From: Paenibacillus silvestris
GTDB lineage: Bacteria; Bacillota; Bacilli; Paenibacillales; NBRC-103111
Length of the DNA stretch: 64,000 bases
Direction of reading: 5' to 3'
Assembly: GCF_009882985.1 (NCBI RefSeq)
Contig: NZ_WTUZ01000022.1
Coordinates: 124,001 to 188,000, forward strand
Below the pieces are notes generated by a model that searched no databases, was not told the origin of the DNA, and saw only the letters and a program-made list of their open reading frames with translations. Both the position numbers and the translations under genes were made by a program. Of the stretch, positions 33,044-42,606 are shown in pieces (the first letter of the stretch is position 1; each line of letters starts with the position of its first letter).

Positions 33044-34646
33044 GGGGACCCCGCCTTTTTCCATGCAGCCATGTAAGGAAATAGCCGACGATTGCTGGAA
33101 GCAGGAGATACAAGATCCCACAGAGCACATCATTTACTTGCCCTAAGGAGAAGAGCGACATTCCCATGAGAATGCTGTCCATGCAGGCATGGGCGAAGAC
33201 GGCGGTTATGAAGCCATACTTGAGGAACACATAACCAAGAATGATGCCGATAATGGTTACCTCGATTAGCCGCGTATAGACCGGATAGATCGGATACTGG
33301 GTGTGGCTTGCAGCCCAAATCACACTAGGAATGAGAATCGCAATAAAATTATTGCGGAACAATTTTTTGAATAATATAATGCCGAGCAACCGGTAAGTGG
33401 CTTCTTCCGATATCGCTGCAACCCAGGCCATCAAAGGAAAGAGGCGGGGCTGCACCATGTTGAGGACGGAGTCGGTTGGATCATTGACAGCCCAAACTTC
33501 AAATTTTACATCCCCTGTATAGAAGAGGACCTGCTGAATGCCGAGGATGAAAAGCGCTAGCAAGTAGCCACGCCCCATGCCATAAAATACATCTGTACCG
33601 TAAGTGTGTTCTTTCCAAGTTGGCCACTTGGGCTGCCCGATCGCATTCCACAGCCCGTTGCCGGCTACCAGTGAAAAGTAGAGCGAAATAGCGAGCCCAA
33701 CCGCCAGCACATTCATGAAGATGATCGTTGCCCATGTGGTGAACTCATCATTCGGACCTCCACCGCTAATTAAGCGGAAGGCAGGGTACATATTTAAGTT
33801 ATTGATGATATAAATGGCTAAGAAAATAGCAGTCAGCAGAAGTCCGCTGCGAAATCTCATTTGTTTGCGATAAATGATAACAAGAACGATGGCGGCAATG
33901 GTCATCAGGATCGAGAAGCCCATAGAAATCCAGGTCATCACGGAAGCTGAATGATCCTGCGCATCAAGCCAATCTAGATGTGAAGCCGGTAAGCTGAAGA
34001 GAACAGTGTAGCCAACCAAGCTCTTCTCATCGAATTGGGTGCGAACTTGTAATTTCGATTCTCCCATAGGCTGAGATTGTTTTTCATAGTATAGAACCAA
34101 GCCGGAGTTTTGTTGTGCTCCCTCTTCCACTTTATCAATCGCCTTCATGTCATCCGGATCAATGCCGCGGGCTCGCATCTCCTGCTTGGCCATAATGTCA
34201 GCCTTTTGCTTGCTGATTAGCGCGCTCTCGCCATTAGCGTGATAGACCTCACGCCATCCGATCACGGCGCCATCCGTGTAGTTGATTTCAACTTCGAACT
34301 GACGGCTTTTTTTGGCATCACTTACGTTTACTTGATAAAAGTCTAACGGATAGCGTTTGCCGAATGCCGCATCATAGCTTTCGGATAAATGCTCCTTTTG
34401 CAAATAGCCGCTGCGTTCTTTTTTGGACTGGTACGCTACAAAAGTGTTGGCCCCTTTGATCGCATAGCGCTCGTTGATAAAGGCAGAGGCGTGTTCTGCG
34501 GCCTGCTGTTTGGTGATGGAAGGGTTCTCGCCTGCTGGTGCCTCTTCCGTTTGTAAGCCATACAAAGCTGTTATGCCCACATAAAGGGCTATGCCTATAC
34601 AGGCTAAGAGGATGAGAAATCGATTTAATTTCGGCCTTGGCATCAT
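33003..34646 (-). CDS. CPBP-family intramembrane metalloprotease with large N-terminal extension
   Basis: About 546 residues. After one N-terminal membrane helix ([15 protein letters not shown]) comes an exported domain of about 220 residues with alternating Ala/Lys and acidic segments, then several helices carrying the CPBP (Abi/CAAX) motifs: EEATYR (E414, E415 ... R419) and, 30 residues on, SHTQY (H448). These are the glutamates and histidine that coordinate zinc in this family. ATG 34646 (or 34643) follows AAGGGAACTTA; earlier ATG codons lack sites. It overlaps uvrC at the 3' end and is divergent from ktrB. The target is unknown; family members process prenylated or signal proteins or confer immunity. 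Confidence 0.83.
   Translation of the reverse strand: MMPRPKLNRFLILLACIGIALYVGITALYGLQTEEAPAGENPSITKQQAAEHASAFINERYAIKGANTFVAYQSKKERSGYLQKEHLSESYDAAFGKRYPLDFYQVNVSDAKKSRQFEVEINYTDGAVIGWREVYHANGESALISKQKADIMAKQEMRARGIDPDDMKAIDKVEEGAQQNSGLVLYYEKQSQPMGESKLQVRTQFDEKSLVGYTVLFSLPASHLDWLDAQDHSASVMTWISMGFSILMTIAAIVLVIIYRKQMRFRSGLLLTAIFLAIYIINNLNMYPAFRLISGGGPNDEFTTWATIIFMNVLAVGLAISLYFSLVAGNGLWNAIGQPKWPTWKEHTYGTDVFYGMGRGYLLALFILGIQQVLFYTGDVKFEVWAVNDPTDSVLNMVQPRLFPLMAWVAAISEEATYRLLGIILFKKLFRNNFIAILIPSVIWAASHTQYPIYPVYTRLIEVTIIGIILGYVFLKYGFITAVFAHACMDSILMGMSLFSLGQVNDVLCGILYLLLPAIVGYFLTWLHGKRRGPLIPGEPPPHLGAL
33021..33061 (+). terminator. uvrC terminator lying within the CPBP coding end
   Basis: AGGCGG.GGTTCCCC pairs with GGGGACCCCGCC, followed by T5. 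The stem spans the uvrC stop codon and lies inside the last codons of the convergent gene. Confidence 0.75.
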
Positions 34647-34747
34647 TAAGTTCCCTTCTGAGTTCACGAGTATGTAACCTTCATTCCACGTTACCATGAG
34701 TTTTAAAAGAATGCGAATTTTAGGTGGAAATACAAACCAAACAGTTA

Positions 34748-34753
34748 TATAAT
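34748..34753 (+). promoter_or_regulatory. candidate -10 of the ktr operon
   Basis: TATAAT with a poor TGGAAA at 17-bp spacing (34725-34730). The 110-nt leader to ktrB shows no clear c-di-AMP riboswitch. Confidence 0.35.
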
Positions 34754-34868
34754 ACGTATATTTGCATGTGAGGCCGAATGACTTGCGTCTAGCTGGGAAC
34801 GCTACCGTTGGCAGCATTTGGACATATCGTTTCTATTGTTTCTTCCGTATCATATACTAGGAGGCCCT

Positions 34869-36221
34869 ATGCGTAAAAAGTTAAGAGTTTGGCAGATGAC
34901 ACCACCACAAATTCTAGTTCTTGGGTTTGCCATCATCATCCTTATCGGAGCAGGTCTCCTCATGCTGCCGATTGCATCAGCGACTGGCCAATCCATGCCT
35001 TTTATAGATGCGCTTTTTACTTCAACTTCTGCGACCTGTGTGACAGGACTAGTTGTGGTCGATACGGGAAGTACATATACCATGTTCGGTCAGATCGTGA
35101 TTGTCTCCTTAATTCAGATTGGCGGACTAGGGTTTATGACGATGGCTACACTGCTTGCCCTTGTTTTCCGCAAAAAGATTACCCTCAAGGAACGCTTGGT
35201 GCTTCAAGAGGCTTTCAATCAAGGGAGTATGGAAGGCATTGTCCGTTTGATCCGTAAAGTGATTATTTACTCCTTATCCATTGAAGCGATTGCTGCAGTG
35301 ATTTTCACGATTCGCTGGAGTTTTGACCTCGGTTTTTCTAAATCGCTGTACTTTGGCATTTGGCATGCTATTTCCATGTTCAACAATGCAGGATTTGATT
35401 TATTTGGGACCGTCGATGCTCCTTTCGTTTCCTTAACAGGATATGCGAATGATTTTGTGATTAACTTTGTTGCAATGGCCCTCATTGTCTTAGGGGGTTT
35501 AGGCTTTGTTGTTCTGTCGGAAGCGATGGATTATCGCAAAACTAAGAAGCTTTCCTTGCACTCCAAGGTTGTACTAAGTACGACTGGCATTCTTATTGTT
35601 GCAGGAGCTCTTATCATTTTTATATTCGAATATACGAATAACAGAACTTTAGGTTCACTTGATTTAGGTGGCAAAATACTTGCTTCCTTCTTTCAATCCG
35701 TTGCGCCGAGGACGGCTGGTCCGAATACGGTGGATATTGGCGGTCTTCGTCAAGCATCGCAGTTTTCCATGGTTATTCTCATGTTTATTGGAGCCTCTCC
35801 GGGTTCCACGGGTGGGGGGATCAAAACGACGACTTTTACCATCTTGATCGCTGCCATAGTCACCATGATCCGGGGAAAAGAGGACATCGTTATTTTCCGC
35901 TATCGCCTGGCAAAGGACCGCATTCTTAAAGCGATTACCTTAACGATGATTGCCTTATTTCTAGTCATTATTGTTACCATGCTGTTATCGACTACGGAAG
36001 ATTCGCAGCTGCTCAAAATATTATTTGAAGTCACTTCCGCGTTCGCGACGGTAGGACTAACGATGGGCTTAACGCCAGATTTAACGCTCTTCGGTAAAAT
36101 TCTCATCAGCTTGACGATGTTTGCCGGGCGTCTGGGCCCGATCACGCTCGCTTATGCGCTTCAGCCGAAACAAGAGAAGGAATTATTTAGATACCCAGAG
36201 GGTAAGATTACGATTGGATAG
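34869..36221 (+). CDS. ktrB: potassium uptake protein KtrB (TrkH/Ktr family)
   Basis: A 450-residue K+ channel-like transporter. The four membrane-pore-membrane repeats each carry a filter segment with the conserved Gly: TSTSATCVTGL, MFNNAGFDLFG, SVAPRTAGPNT and AFATVGLTMG. With KtrA it forms a sodium-dependent K+ uptake system. The ATG 34869 follows CTAGGAGGCCCT; an upstream ATG at 34818 has no site. It is the first gene of a same-strand cluster with ktrA, an antiporter and an orphan response regulator. Confidence 0.92.
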   Translation: MRKKLRVWQMTPPQILVLGFAIIILIGAGLLMLPIASATGQSMPFIDALFTSTSATCVTGLVVVDTGSTYTMFGQIVIVSLIQIGGLGFMTMATLLALVFRKKITLKERLVLQEAFNQGSMEGIVRLIRKVIIYSLSIEAIAAVIFTIRWSFDLGFSKSLYFGIWHAISMFNNAGFDLFGTVDAPFVSLTGYANDFVINFVAMALIVLGGLGFVVLSEAMDYRKTKKLSLHSKVVLSTTGILIVAGALIIFIFEYTNNRTLGSLDLGGKILASFFQSVAPRTAGPNTVDIGGLRQASQFSMVILMFIGASPGSTGGGIKTTTFTILIAAIVTMIRGKEDIVIFRYRLAKDRILKAITLTMIALFLVIIVTMLLSTTEDSQLLKILFEVTSAFATVGLTMGLTPDLTLFGKILISLTMFAGRLGPITLAYALQPKQEKELFRYPEGKITIG

Positions 36222-36235
36222 GGGAAGCCAAACAG

Positions 36236-36898
36236 ATGAAGAAAACGCAATATGTGGTTGTTGGGCTTGGGCGATTTGGATCAAGTATTTCCAAAGAACT
36301 TGTTAAGCTCGGCAATGAGGTGCTTGGCATTGATAAAGATGAGGAAAAGGTAGACGAGATGAGCCATGAGCTTACGCACGCCGTTGTGGCAGATGCCACC
36401 GATGAGGATGTGCTGAAGTCTTTGGGAGTGCGTAACTTTGATTGCGCAGTCGTAGCGATTGGAGACGACATACAGTCCAGTATTTTAGCGGCGATTGTAT
36501 TGAAGGATTTAGGGATCAAGAAGGTTGTAGCCAAAGCCTTGACTGAATTGCATGGGAAAGTTTTGCAAAAGCTAGGGGTTGACCGGGTTATCTATCCCGA
36601 GCGTGACATGGGGATTCGCGTAGCCCACCAGCTTAATTCACCGAACTTATTAGATTATATTGAAATTTCTAAAGATTATACGATTGCAGAACTCTCTGTT
36701 CCGAAAAGGCTGTGCGGGCGCACGATTAAACAGTTAGATCCTCGTGCCAAATATGGCTGCAGCGTCGTAGCGATTAACAAGCAATCTGGCGTTATTATTG
36801 CTCCTACGGCTACTGATATTGTGAATGAAAATGATGTCATGGTGATCATCGGAACGAACGATCAAATTGAAGAATTCGAAAGTGAAGTTATTCGATAA
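36236..36898 (+). CDS. ktrA: KtrA regulatory subunit (RCK domain)
   Basis: A 220-residue cytosolic RCK protein. The Rossmann motif VVVGLGRFGSSI binds nucleotides (ATP/ADP or NADH) and the C-terminal RCK_C region (SVPKRLCGRTIKQLDPRAKYGCSVVAI) binds a second ligand; in other Ktr systems this is c-di-AMP. It is 14 bp behind ktrB. Its stop codon TAA abuts the ATG of the antiporter gene directly (TAAATG), so translation of both is coupled. Confidence 0.93.
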   Translation: MKKTQYVVVGLGRFGSSISKELVKLGNEVLGIDKDEEKVDEMSHELTHAVVADATDEDVLKSLGVRNFDCAVVAIGDDIQSSILAAIVLKDLGIKKVVAKALTELHGKVLQKLGVDRVIYPERDMGIRVAHQLNSPNLLDYIEISKDYTIAELSVPKRLCGRTIKQLDPRAKYGCSVVAINKQSGVIIAPTATDIVNENDVMVIIGTNDQIEEFESEVIR

Positions 36899-38146
36899 AT
36901 GGAGAATGCTACTTCTGGGCTTATCGAGCATGTTATCGTGCTACTGGTGATTATTTTCGGATTAGGAATGCTGTTCGGGAAGGCAGCAAACTGGCTTAAA
37001 CTTCCTGATGTCGCCATGTTTCTTGTGGCAGGCATGATTGCAGGGCAAGTCTTTCACTGGATCTATGAGCCAAGCACTTCTTTTACGAATCAATTCATTC
37101 TCGTTATCGGGTCAGCGTTAATTCTCTTTGACGGGGGGCGCAACATTAAGCTCTCTGGTTTGCGTCAAGTTTGGCTTACTGTCGGTATGCTGAGCATTCC
37201 TGGTGTGATCATTACCTGCGTGGCGGTTGCAGCGGCTTCGCATTTCCTTCTGGATCTGCCATGGCTGTATGCTTTGCTGCTTGGCGCAATTATTGCTTCT
37301 ACAGACCCAGCTACGCTCATCCCCGTGTTCAAACAAGTCAAAATCCGCACCAAAGTCAGAGAGACGGTGGAAAGTGAGTCGGCATTTAATGATGCGACGG
37401 CTTCCATCTTGACATTTTCGCTAATTGCTATCCTCTTAGGTACGCAGGAAGTCTCTTTCCTTTCAGGTACGCTTGATTTTGTTAAAACAGCTCTTGGAGG
37501 CCTGCTTCTTGGAGCTGCTATCGGCTATGTGATGACCTTTCTGACAGCCCATCTGAAACTTGGCATGCTGAGGGATTACGCAACAATCGCGATGGTCGTT
37601 ACCTCGTTAGGTGCTTATATGGCAGGAGAAATCCTCGGTGTTAGCGGGTTTATGGCGACCTTTACAGCGGGGCTGATTTGGGGGAATGCAGGCACCTTCA
37701 AGCTCGGTATGGCGGATAAGCAGCATGAAATGGACCATTTTTCCGAAAATATGACGGTTATCATGCGAATGTTGATCTTTATTTTGCTAGGGAGTCAAGT
37801 GAATTTCCCAGTCATTCTCGCGCATTTTTGGACGAGTTTGGGTGTCATCTTCGTATTTGTCTTTATTGCGCGTCCGCTGACGGTACTAATCTGTACGTGG
37901 CCGGACCGCAAGGCGAAGTGGAAGTGGAATGAAATCATCTTTATGTTCTGGGTTCGTGAAACAGGTGTCATTCCGGCGGCGTTATGCGGGATGGTGGCAG
38001 GTATGGGGATTGCACACAGTGATCTTATTGCAAGTGTTACTTTTATGGCTGTGCTGATCACCATCCTTATCCAGGCAAGCACAACGGCTTTTGTGGCGAA
38101 AAAGCTGGGACTTGAAGTAAAGTCGGACGGGCCAGAAAGCTCATAG
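36899..38146 (+). CDS. cation:proton antiporter (CPA1/NhaP type)
   Basis: A 415-residue antiporter with about 12 helices. Hallmarks of the CPA1 family are the paired acidic stretch ASTDPATLIPVFKQV, with the ND motif ESESAFNDATASI a bit further, and the LAGxI-like GMIAGQVF loop. It exchanges H+ for Na+ or K+. Because it shares a transcript with ktrB and ktrA and its start overlaps the ktrA stop, it probably balances K+ uptake and efflux. No own ribosome site is visible between TAA and ATG; expression depends on coupling. Confidence 0.85.
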   Translation: MENATSGLIEHVIVLLVIIFGLGMLFGKAANWLKLPDVAMFLVAGMIAGQVFHWIYEPSTSFTNQFILVIGSALILFDGGRNIKLSGLRQVWLTVGMLSIPGVIITCVAVAAASHFLLDLPWLYALLLGAIIASTDPATLIPVFKQVKIRTKVRETVESESAFNDATASILTFSLIAILLGTQEVSFLSGTLDFVKTALGGLLLGAAIGYVMTFLTAHLKLGMLRDYATIAMVVTSLGAYMAGEILGVSGFMATFTAGLIWGNAGTFKLGMADKQHEMDHFSENMTVIMRMLIFILLGSQVNFPVILAHFWTSLGVIFVFVFIARPLTVLICTWPDRKAKWKWNEIIFMFWVRETGVIPAALCGMVAGMGIAHSDLIASVTFMAVLITILIQASTTAFVAKKLGLEVKSDGPESS

Positions 38147-38198
38147 GTCCGTCATATAGGTCTCAACGAGAGAATTTCGAGGCGAAGGTGGACTCCGA

Positions 38199-38936
38199 AT
38201 GTACAAAGTATTAATAATCGAAGATGATCCTATGATTGGCGATATGATCTCCATGTATTTGGGCGAAGAGGGATTTGAAGTCATTCGGATGGAGACGGGG
38301 CAAAAAGGGATTGAAGCCATCAAACAGTTTGCCCCTGATGTTATTTTGCTGGATCTGATGCTGCCAGATATGGACGGACTGGAACTGTGCAGCCAGGTGC
38401 GAACTACGTCACGTGTCCCGATTATGATTGTTTCGATGAAAAATAAAGTGGTTGAGCGGGTGGCCGCGCTCGGGGCTGGAGCGGATGATTTCATGTGCAA
38501 GCCGTTCAGCATGCATGAAATGAGTGCTAGGGTCCATGCGTTGATCCGCCGATCCAATTTCTATCAAAATGCAAGTGACAGCGCACGGATGAACCCGCCG
38601 GCACGCCAAGATGCAAAGTCAGAAAGAGCAGAGGCGCTGCTGGCGGATAAAAACAAAATTATTCTGGATGTCCAAACTCGTTCGATGATTGTTCAGGGGC
38701 AGCTTGTCGAGACGACCTATTCAGAGTTTGAAATCATGAAATGTTTCGTCAATCACCCTGGCCGTGTCTACACGCGAGAGGATTTATTGCAAACCGTCCG
38801 GGGCTTCGATTCCTATGTCACTGATCGCGCGATTGATGTGCATATTGCTAATCTCCGTAAAAAAATCGAAGACAACCCCAAGGAGCCTAGACGGATTCGA
38901 ACCGTATGGGGTGTGGGATATAAGTTTGTTTATTAG
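38199..38936 (+). CDS. OmpR-family response regulator
   Basis: A 245-residue two-domain regulator: receiver with acceptor Asp52 (ILLDLMLPDMDG), conserved Lys101 (MCKPF), then a long linker and an OmpR winged helix (EIMKCFVNHPGRVYTREDLLQTVRGFDSYVTDRAIDVHIANLRKKI). No histidine kinase lies within several kb, so the receiver is an orphan here. It follows the antiporter by 52 bp, suggesting it controls or is controlled with the potassium operon. ATG 38199 follows AAGGTGGACTCCGA. Confidence 0.88.
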   Translation: MYKVLIIEDDPMIGDMISMYLGEEGFEVIRMETGQKGIEAIKQFAPDVILLDLMLPDMDGLELCSQVRTTSRVPIMIVSMKNKVVERVAALGAGADDFMCKPFSMHEMSARVHALIRRSNFYQNASDSARMNPPARQDAKSERAEALLADKNKIILDVQTRSMIVQGQLVETTYSEFEIMKCFVNHPGRVYTREDLLQTVRGFDSYVTDRAIDVHIANLRKKIEDNPKEPRRIRTVWGVGYKFVY

Positions 38937-38945
38937 TTTGAAAAG

Positions 38946-38989
38946 AACCTCTAAATGTGCTCGATAACCCGAGCGTATTAGAGGTTTAT
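38946..38989 (+). terminator. terminator of the ktr operon
   Basis: AACCTCTAA/TTAGAGGTT with inner GCTCG/CGAGC stem and T-rich tail; it partly overlaps the 3' end of the convergent LysR gene. Confidence 0.75.
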
Positions 38990-39882
38990 TTGTGTTTAGC
39001 AAAATAGCTGATCGTTTGTTCGATGAATTTCAGGGACTCCGGGCTATCTGTCGCTTGGTCGGAGTAGATCAGCGAGGTAGTTCGCTTCGTTTGTTCTAAT
39101 TCCACTAGATAACGCAGAATTAATTCATTATTCTGAATTAAATCTTCTCGCAGATACGACTTGGGAAGCAGGGTCGCCGTCTTGCAGGTAGACACGAGTC
39201 GGATGATTGCCTCGAAGGAATCGATCTCCATTTGGACATTGGGAAGAATCGTATAGCGATGAAACAGCTCATCCATCAAGATGCGATACCAGGTGCCTTT
39301 GGAGAAGAGGATCATAGGCAGATCATTCAAATCGCTCATCGTAATGTTGACACGATCGATGAAGGGGTGCCCCAGTGGAAGCACTAGACAAAGATGATCA
39401 TCGAACAATGGCTCGCAGTGCAGGCTCGACGCATTGATTTGGGAAGCGACGATACCGATGTCGACCTTATTTTCCTTAACCAAGGTCACAATTTCATGCG
39501 TTTTGCCTGTAAGCAGTTTAATTTCCGTGAGAGGGTAAACCTGCAAGTAATGAGTAATCAGATCTGGCAGCGTAGCTTGCAAGGTAGTTAAACTGGCACC
39601 AACCGTAATCGAAGAATGAGTGCCCGCAGATTTGTACATTTGAAGGGTTTGCTTAAATTTCCGTTCCAAATGACGGAGCTCGAGCGCATGGTCGTAGCAG
39701 ATTTGCCCTGCTTTGGTCAGCTCGAGACGCTTCCCTTTGCGGATGAATAGTTCCACGCCCAGCTCTTCTTCCAGCTTCATGATTTTGCGTGAAAGAGCTG
39801 GTTGTGAGATATTAAGCAGCTGAGATGCTTTATTCAGACTCACTTGTTCGACAACAACAGCGAAAACATCCAAGAGTTCCAT
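38986..39882 (-). CDS. LysR-type transcriptional regulator
   Basis: A 298-residue LTTR: N-terminal winged helix VFAVVVEQVSLNKASQLLNISQPALSRKIMKLEEELGVELFIRK, then the effector-binding domain with two alpha/beta lobes. ATG 39882 lies 11 bases after GGAG in AAACGGAG-like GGAGTTGAAAAAAAC. It is divergent from sdhCAB, so it may control the TCA-cycle operon; S. aureus CcpE is a LysR-type citrate sensor with such a role. That link is inference. Confidence 0.88.
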   Translation of the reverse strand: MELLDVFAVVVEQVSLNKASQLLNISQPALSRKIMKLEEELGVELFIRKGKRLELTKAGQICYDHALELRHLERKFKQTLQMYKSAGTHSSITVGASLTTLQATLPDLITHYLQVYPLTEIKLLTGKTHEIVTLVKENKVDIGIVASQINASSLHCEPLFDDHLCLVLPLGHPFIDRVNITMSDLNDLPMILFSKGTWYRILMDELFHRYTILPNVQMEIDSFEAIIRLVSTCKTATLLPKSYLREDLIQNNELILRYLVELEQTKRTTSLIYSDQATDSPESLKFIEQTISYFAKHK

Positions 39883-39903
39883 GTTTTTTTCAACTCCGTA
39901 TGC

Positions 39904-39919
39904 ATTTGTATATGCAAAT
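39904..39919. promoter_or_regulatory. candidate LysR operator
   Basis: ATTTG-N6-CAAAT, a perfect inverted repeat 22 bp upstream of the LysR start. The arms fit the T-N11-A rule for LysR sites. Confidence 0.45.
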
Positions 39920-39995
39920 TTGTTATAAGTATATATAAAAAAACGGCACTTCCATTATAAGCGTAGAAGAGGTACGATGTACATGTCACTTTTTA

Positions 39996-40024
39996 TTCAC
40001 ATTTATTGGACGACAGTGTATATT
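39996..40024 (+). promoter_or_regulatory. candidate sdh promoter
   Basis: TTCACA (39996-40001) and TATATT (40019-40024) are 17 bp apart. The predicted leader to sdhC is about 140 nt. Confidence 0.45.
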
Positions 40025-40170
40025 CGCTCACTAATTAGGCGTAAAATAGGCGTGGATGATTATGGGTTGACGCTCGTTTGCGGCGAGAGTAGAATGGTAT
40101 GTGGCTTGTTTTGTCAGAACATGTCGGATCGTATTTATGAAATTTTATTGAGGGGGGAATTGGTTAAATT

Positions 40171-40824
40171 ATGGGTAATTCGTATTACTTTCGAAAGATC
40201 CACTCTTTGCTTGGAGTCATTCCGGTAGGCTTCTTCCTTATTGAGCATTTGCTCACTAACTATGAAGCTACGAAGGGTCCTGAAGCATTTGTAGATCAAA
40301 TTAACTGGTTGAACGGTCTGCCGTTGGTCCTGCTGTTAGAAATCGTGGGTATCTGGCTTCCGCTTCTTTATCATGCCGTTTATGGACTTTATGTAGCTTA
40401 TCAAGCACGTAACAACGTGTCGAACTACAGCTACTTCCGTAACCAAATGTTTATGCTTCAACGGGTAACTGGCGTCATCACGTTCCTGTTCATAGCTTGG
40501 CATTTGTTCGAGACTCGTCTGCAAGTTGCGCTAGGCAATGTTGCACACGAAAATCTCGGTATGACGATGCATGATATTGCGACGAATCCAGTTGTGTTTA
40601 CGTTATATGTCATTGGTATCGTTTCAGCAACATTCCATTTCTGCAATGGTTTATGGTCATTCCTAGTTAGTTGGGGAATTACAGTTGGACCTCGCGCACA
40701 ACGTTACTCCTCCATTATTTGGATGGTATTGTTCGTGGTGATGTCCGTGATGTTTATTATGTCTTTGACTGCATTTACAGATACGCAATTTCAAGTTCCG
40801 GTAGAAGCGAGTACGGGGCATTAA
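40171..40824 (+). CDS. sdhC: succinate dehydrogenase cytochrome b558 subunit
   Basis: A 217-residue membrane anchor of the Firmicute di-heme type. Five helices carry the histidines: NSYYFRKIHSLLGVIPVGFFLIEHLLTN (H13, H27-like), PLLYHAVYGLYVAYQ, RVTGVITFLFIAWHLFE and SATFHFCNGLWSFLVSWGI. It binds two b hemes and reduces menaquinone. ATG 40171 follows a GAGGGGGGAATTGG site at a rather long spacing. First gene of sdhCAB. Confidence 0.94.
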   Translation: MGNSYYFRKIHSLLGVIPVGFFLIEHLLTNYEATKGPEAFVDQINWLNGLPLVLLLEIVGIWLPLLYHAVYGLYVAYQARNNVSNYSYFRNQMFMLQRVTGVITFLFIAWHLFETRLQVALGNVAHENLGMTMHDIATNPVVFTLYVIGIVSATFHFCNGLWSFLVSWGITVGPRAQRYSSIIWMVLFVVMSVMFIMSLTAFTDTQFQVPVEASTGH

Positions 40825-40840
40825 GGGAGGGTGAACAGAA

Positions 40841-42604
40841 GTGGCTAATTCGAAAATCATCGTCGTTGGCGGAGGCCTTGCGGGACTCATGGCGACAATT
40901 AAGGCAGCGGAGGCCGGGGTTCACGTGCAATTGTTCTCCTTGGTTCCTGTTAAACGTTCCCACTCCGTATGTGCGCAAGGCGGCATTAACGGTGCGGTGA
41001 ATACAAAAGGTGAAGGGGACTCCACATGGGAGCACTTTGACGATACCGTTTATGGTGGGGATTTCTTAGCGAATCAACCGCCTGTTAAAGCATTATGTGA
41101 TGCAGCACCAGGCATCATTCACTTGATGGACCGTATGGGTGTTATGTTCAACCGTACACCAGAAGGTCTTCTTGATTTCCGTCGTTTCGGCGGAACGAAA
41201 TATCACCGTACGGCATTTGCGGGTGCAACGACAGGGCAACAGCTTCTGTATGCACTTGATGAGCAAGTACGCCGCTGGGAAACAGCTGGTCTCGTAACAA
41301 AGTTCGAGCACTGGGAATTCCTCGGTTCCGTTCTGGATGAAGAGAATGTTTGCCGTGGTATTGCGGCTCAAGATCTGCGCAGCATGGAGATTCAAACATT
41401 CCCGGCTGATGCTGTCATTCTAGCAACAGGCGGCCCTGGTATTATCTTTGGTAAAACGACGAACTCCGTCATTAACACAGGTACGGCAGCGAGTGCTGTT
41501 TACCAACAAGGCGTTAAATATGCAAATGGCGAAATGATTCAAATTCACCCGACGGCGATTCCTGGCGATGACAAGCTTCGCTTGATGTCAGAGTCCGCAC
41601 GTGGTGAAGGCGGTCGTATTTGGACTTACAAAGACGGGAAGCCTTGGTACTTCCTTGAAGAGAAATATCCGGCGTACGGCAACTTGGTGCCTCGTGATAT
41701 CGCAACGCGCGAAATTTTCTCCGTATGTATCGATCAGAAGCTTGGTATTAATGGTGAAAACATGGTTTACCTTGACCTTTCTCATAAAGATCCCAAAGAG
41801 CTTGATATCAAGCTTGGCGGTATCATGGAAATCTACGAGAAGTTCATGGGCGATGATCCACGCAAAATCCCAATGAAAATTTTCCCGGCGGTTCACTATT
41901 CCATGGGCGGTATGTGGGTTGACTACAACATGATGACGAACATCCCAGGCTTGTTCGCTGCGGGTGAGTGTGAGTATCAGCATCACGGTGCAAACCGTTT
42001 GGGCGCGAACTCCCTTGTTTCGGCCATCTATGACGGCATGGTTTCCGGTCCTAAAGCGGTTGAGTATATTCGTGGTCTAGAGAAGCATGCGGATGATACT
42101 TCCTCCATCGTGTTCGATCGTGAGAAAAAACGTCACCAAGATCGCTATGAGAACTTGCTCAAAATGAACAGCGGGACAGAAAATGCTTATGTTCTGCACA
42201 AAGAACTAGGCGACATGATGAATGCGAATATGACGGTTGTTCGTTACAATGATCGTCTTGAAGATACAATCAGCAAAATCAAGGATATGAAAGAAAGATA
42301 CAACAACATCAACATCACAGATACAGCTCGTTGGAACAACCAAGGTGTTGCGTTCACACGCCAACTCTGGAACATGTTCGAGCTTGCTGAAGCGATGACG
42401 GTGGGTGCATTAATGCGTAACGAAAGCCGTGGCGCGCACTATAAACCAGATTTCCCAGAACGTGATGATGACAACTTCATGAAAACAACGATTGCCGATT
42501 GGACGCCGGAAGGTCCGAAAATCAGCTATGATGAAATTGATGTATCTTTGATTGCACCGCGGAAACGTGATTACTCCACGGAGAAGAAAAAGGGAGGACA
42601 TTAA
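40841..42604 (+). CDS. sdhA: succinate dehydrogenase flavoprotein subunit
   Basis: A 587-residue flavoprotein. FAD motif VVGGGLAGLMATIKAA, covalent-FAD His41 in VKRSHSVCAQGGING, substrate-binding stretch with HPTAIPGDDKLRLMSESARGEGG, and catalytic Arg region VHYSMGGMWVDYNMMT then ANRLGANSL. Start GTG 40841 follows AAGGGAGGGTGAACAGAA. It lies 16 bp after sdhC. Confidence 0.97.
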   Translation: MANSKIIVVGGGLAGLMATIKAAEAGVHVQLFSLVPVKRSHSVCAQGGINGAVNTKGEGDSTWEHFDDTVYGGDFLANQPPVKALCDAAPGIIHLMDRMGVMFNRTPEGLLDFRRFGGTKYHRTAFAGATTGQQLLYALDEQVRRWETAGLVTKFEHWEFLGSVLDEENVCRGIAAQDLRSMEIQTFPADAVILATGGPGIIFGKTTNSVINTGTAASAVYQQGVKYANGEMIQIHPTAIPGDDKLRLMSESARGEGGRIWTYKDGKPWYFLEEKYPAYGNLVPRDIATREIFSVCIDQKLGINGENMVYLDLSHKDPKELDIKLGGIMEIYEKFMGDDPRKIPMKIFPAVHYSMGGMWVDYNMMTNIPGLFAAGECEYQHHGANRLGANSLVSAIYDGMVSGPKAVEYIRGLEKHADDTSSIVFDREKKRHQDRYENLLKMNSGTENAYVLHKELGDMMNANMTVVRYNDRLEDTISKIKDMKERYNNINITDTARWNNQGVAFTRQLWNMFELAEAMTVGALMRNESRGAHYKPDFPERDDDNFMKTTIADWTPEGPKISYDEIDVSLIAPRKRDYSTEKKKGGH

Positions 42605-42606
42605 TC

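Noticed and set aside
34760..34868. c-di-AMP (ydaO/yuaA) riboswitch before ktrB
   Set aside because: Would fit the ktr genes, but the conserved blocks of the aptamer are not present in this ~110-nt leader.
39977..40228. Plus-strand frame of 83 codons before sdhC
   Set aside because: It overlaps the sdhC start in another frame and has no good ribosome site; more likely the sdh leader.
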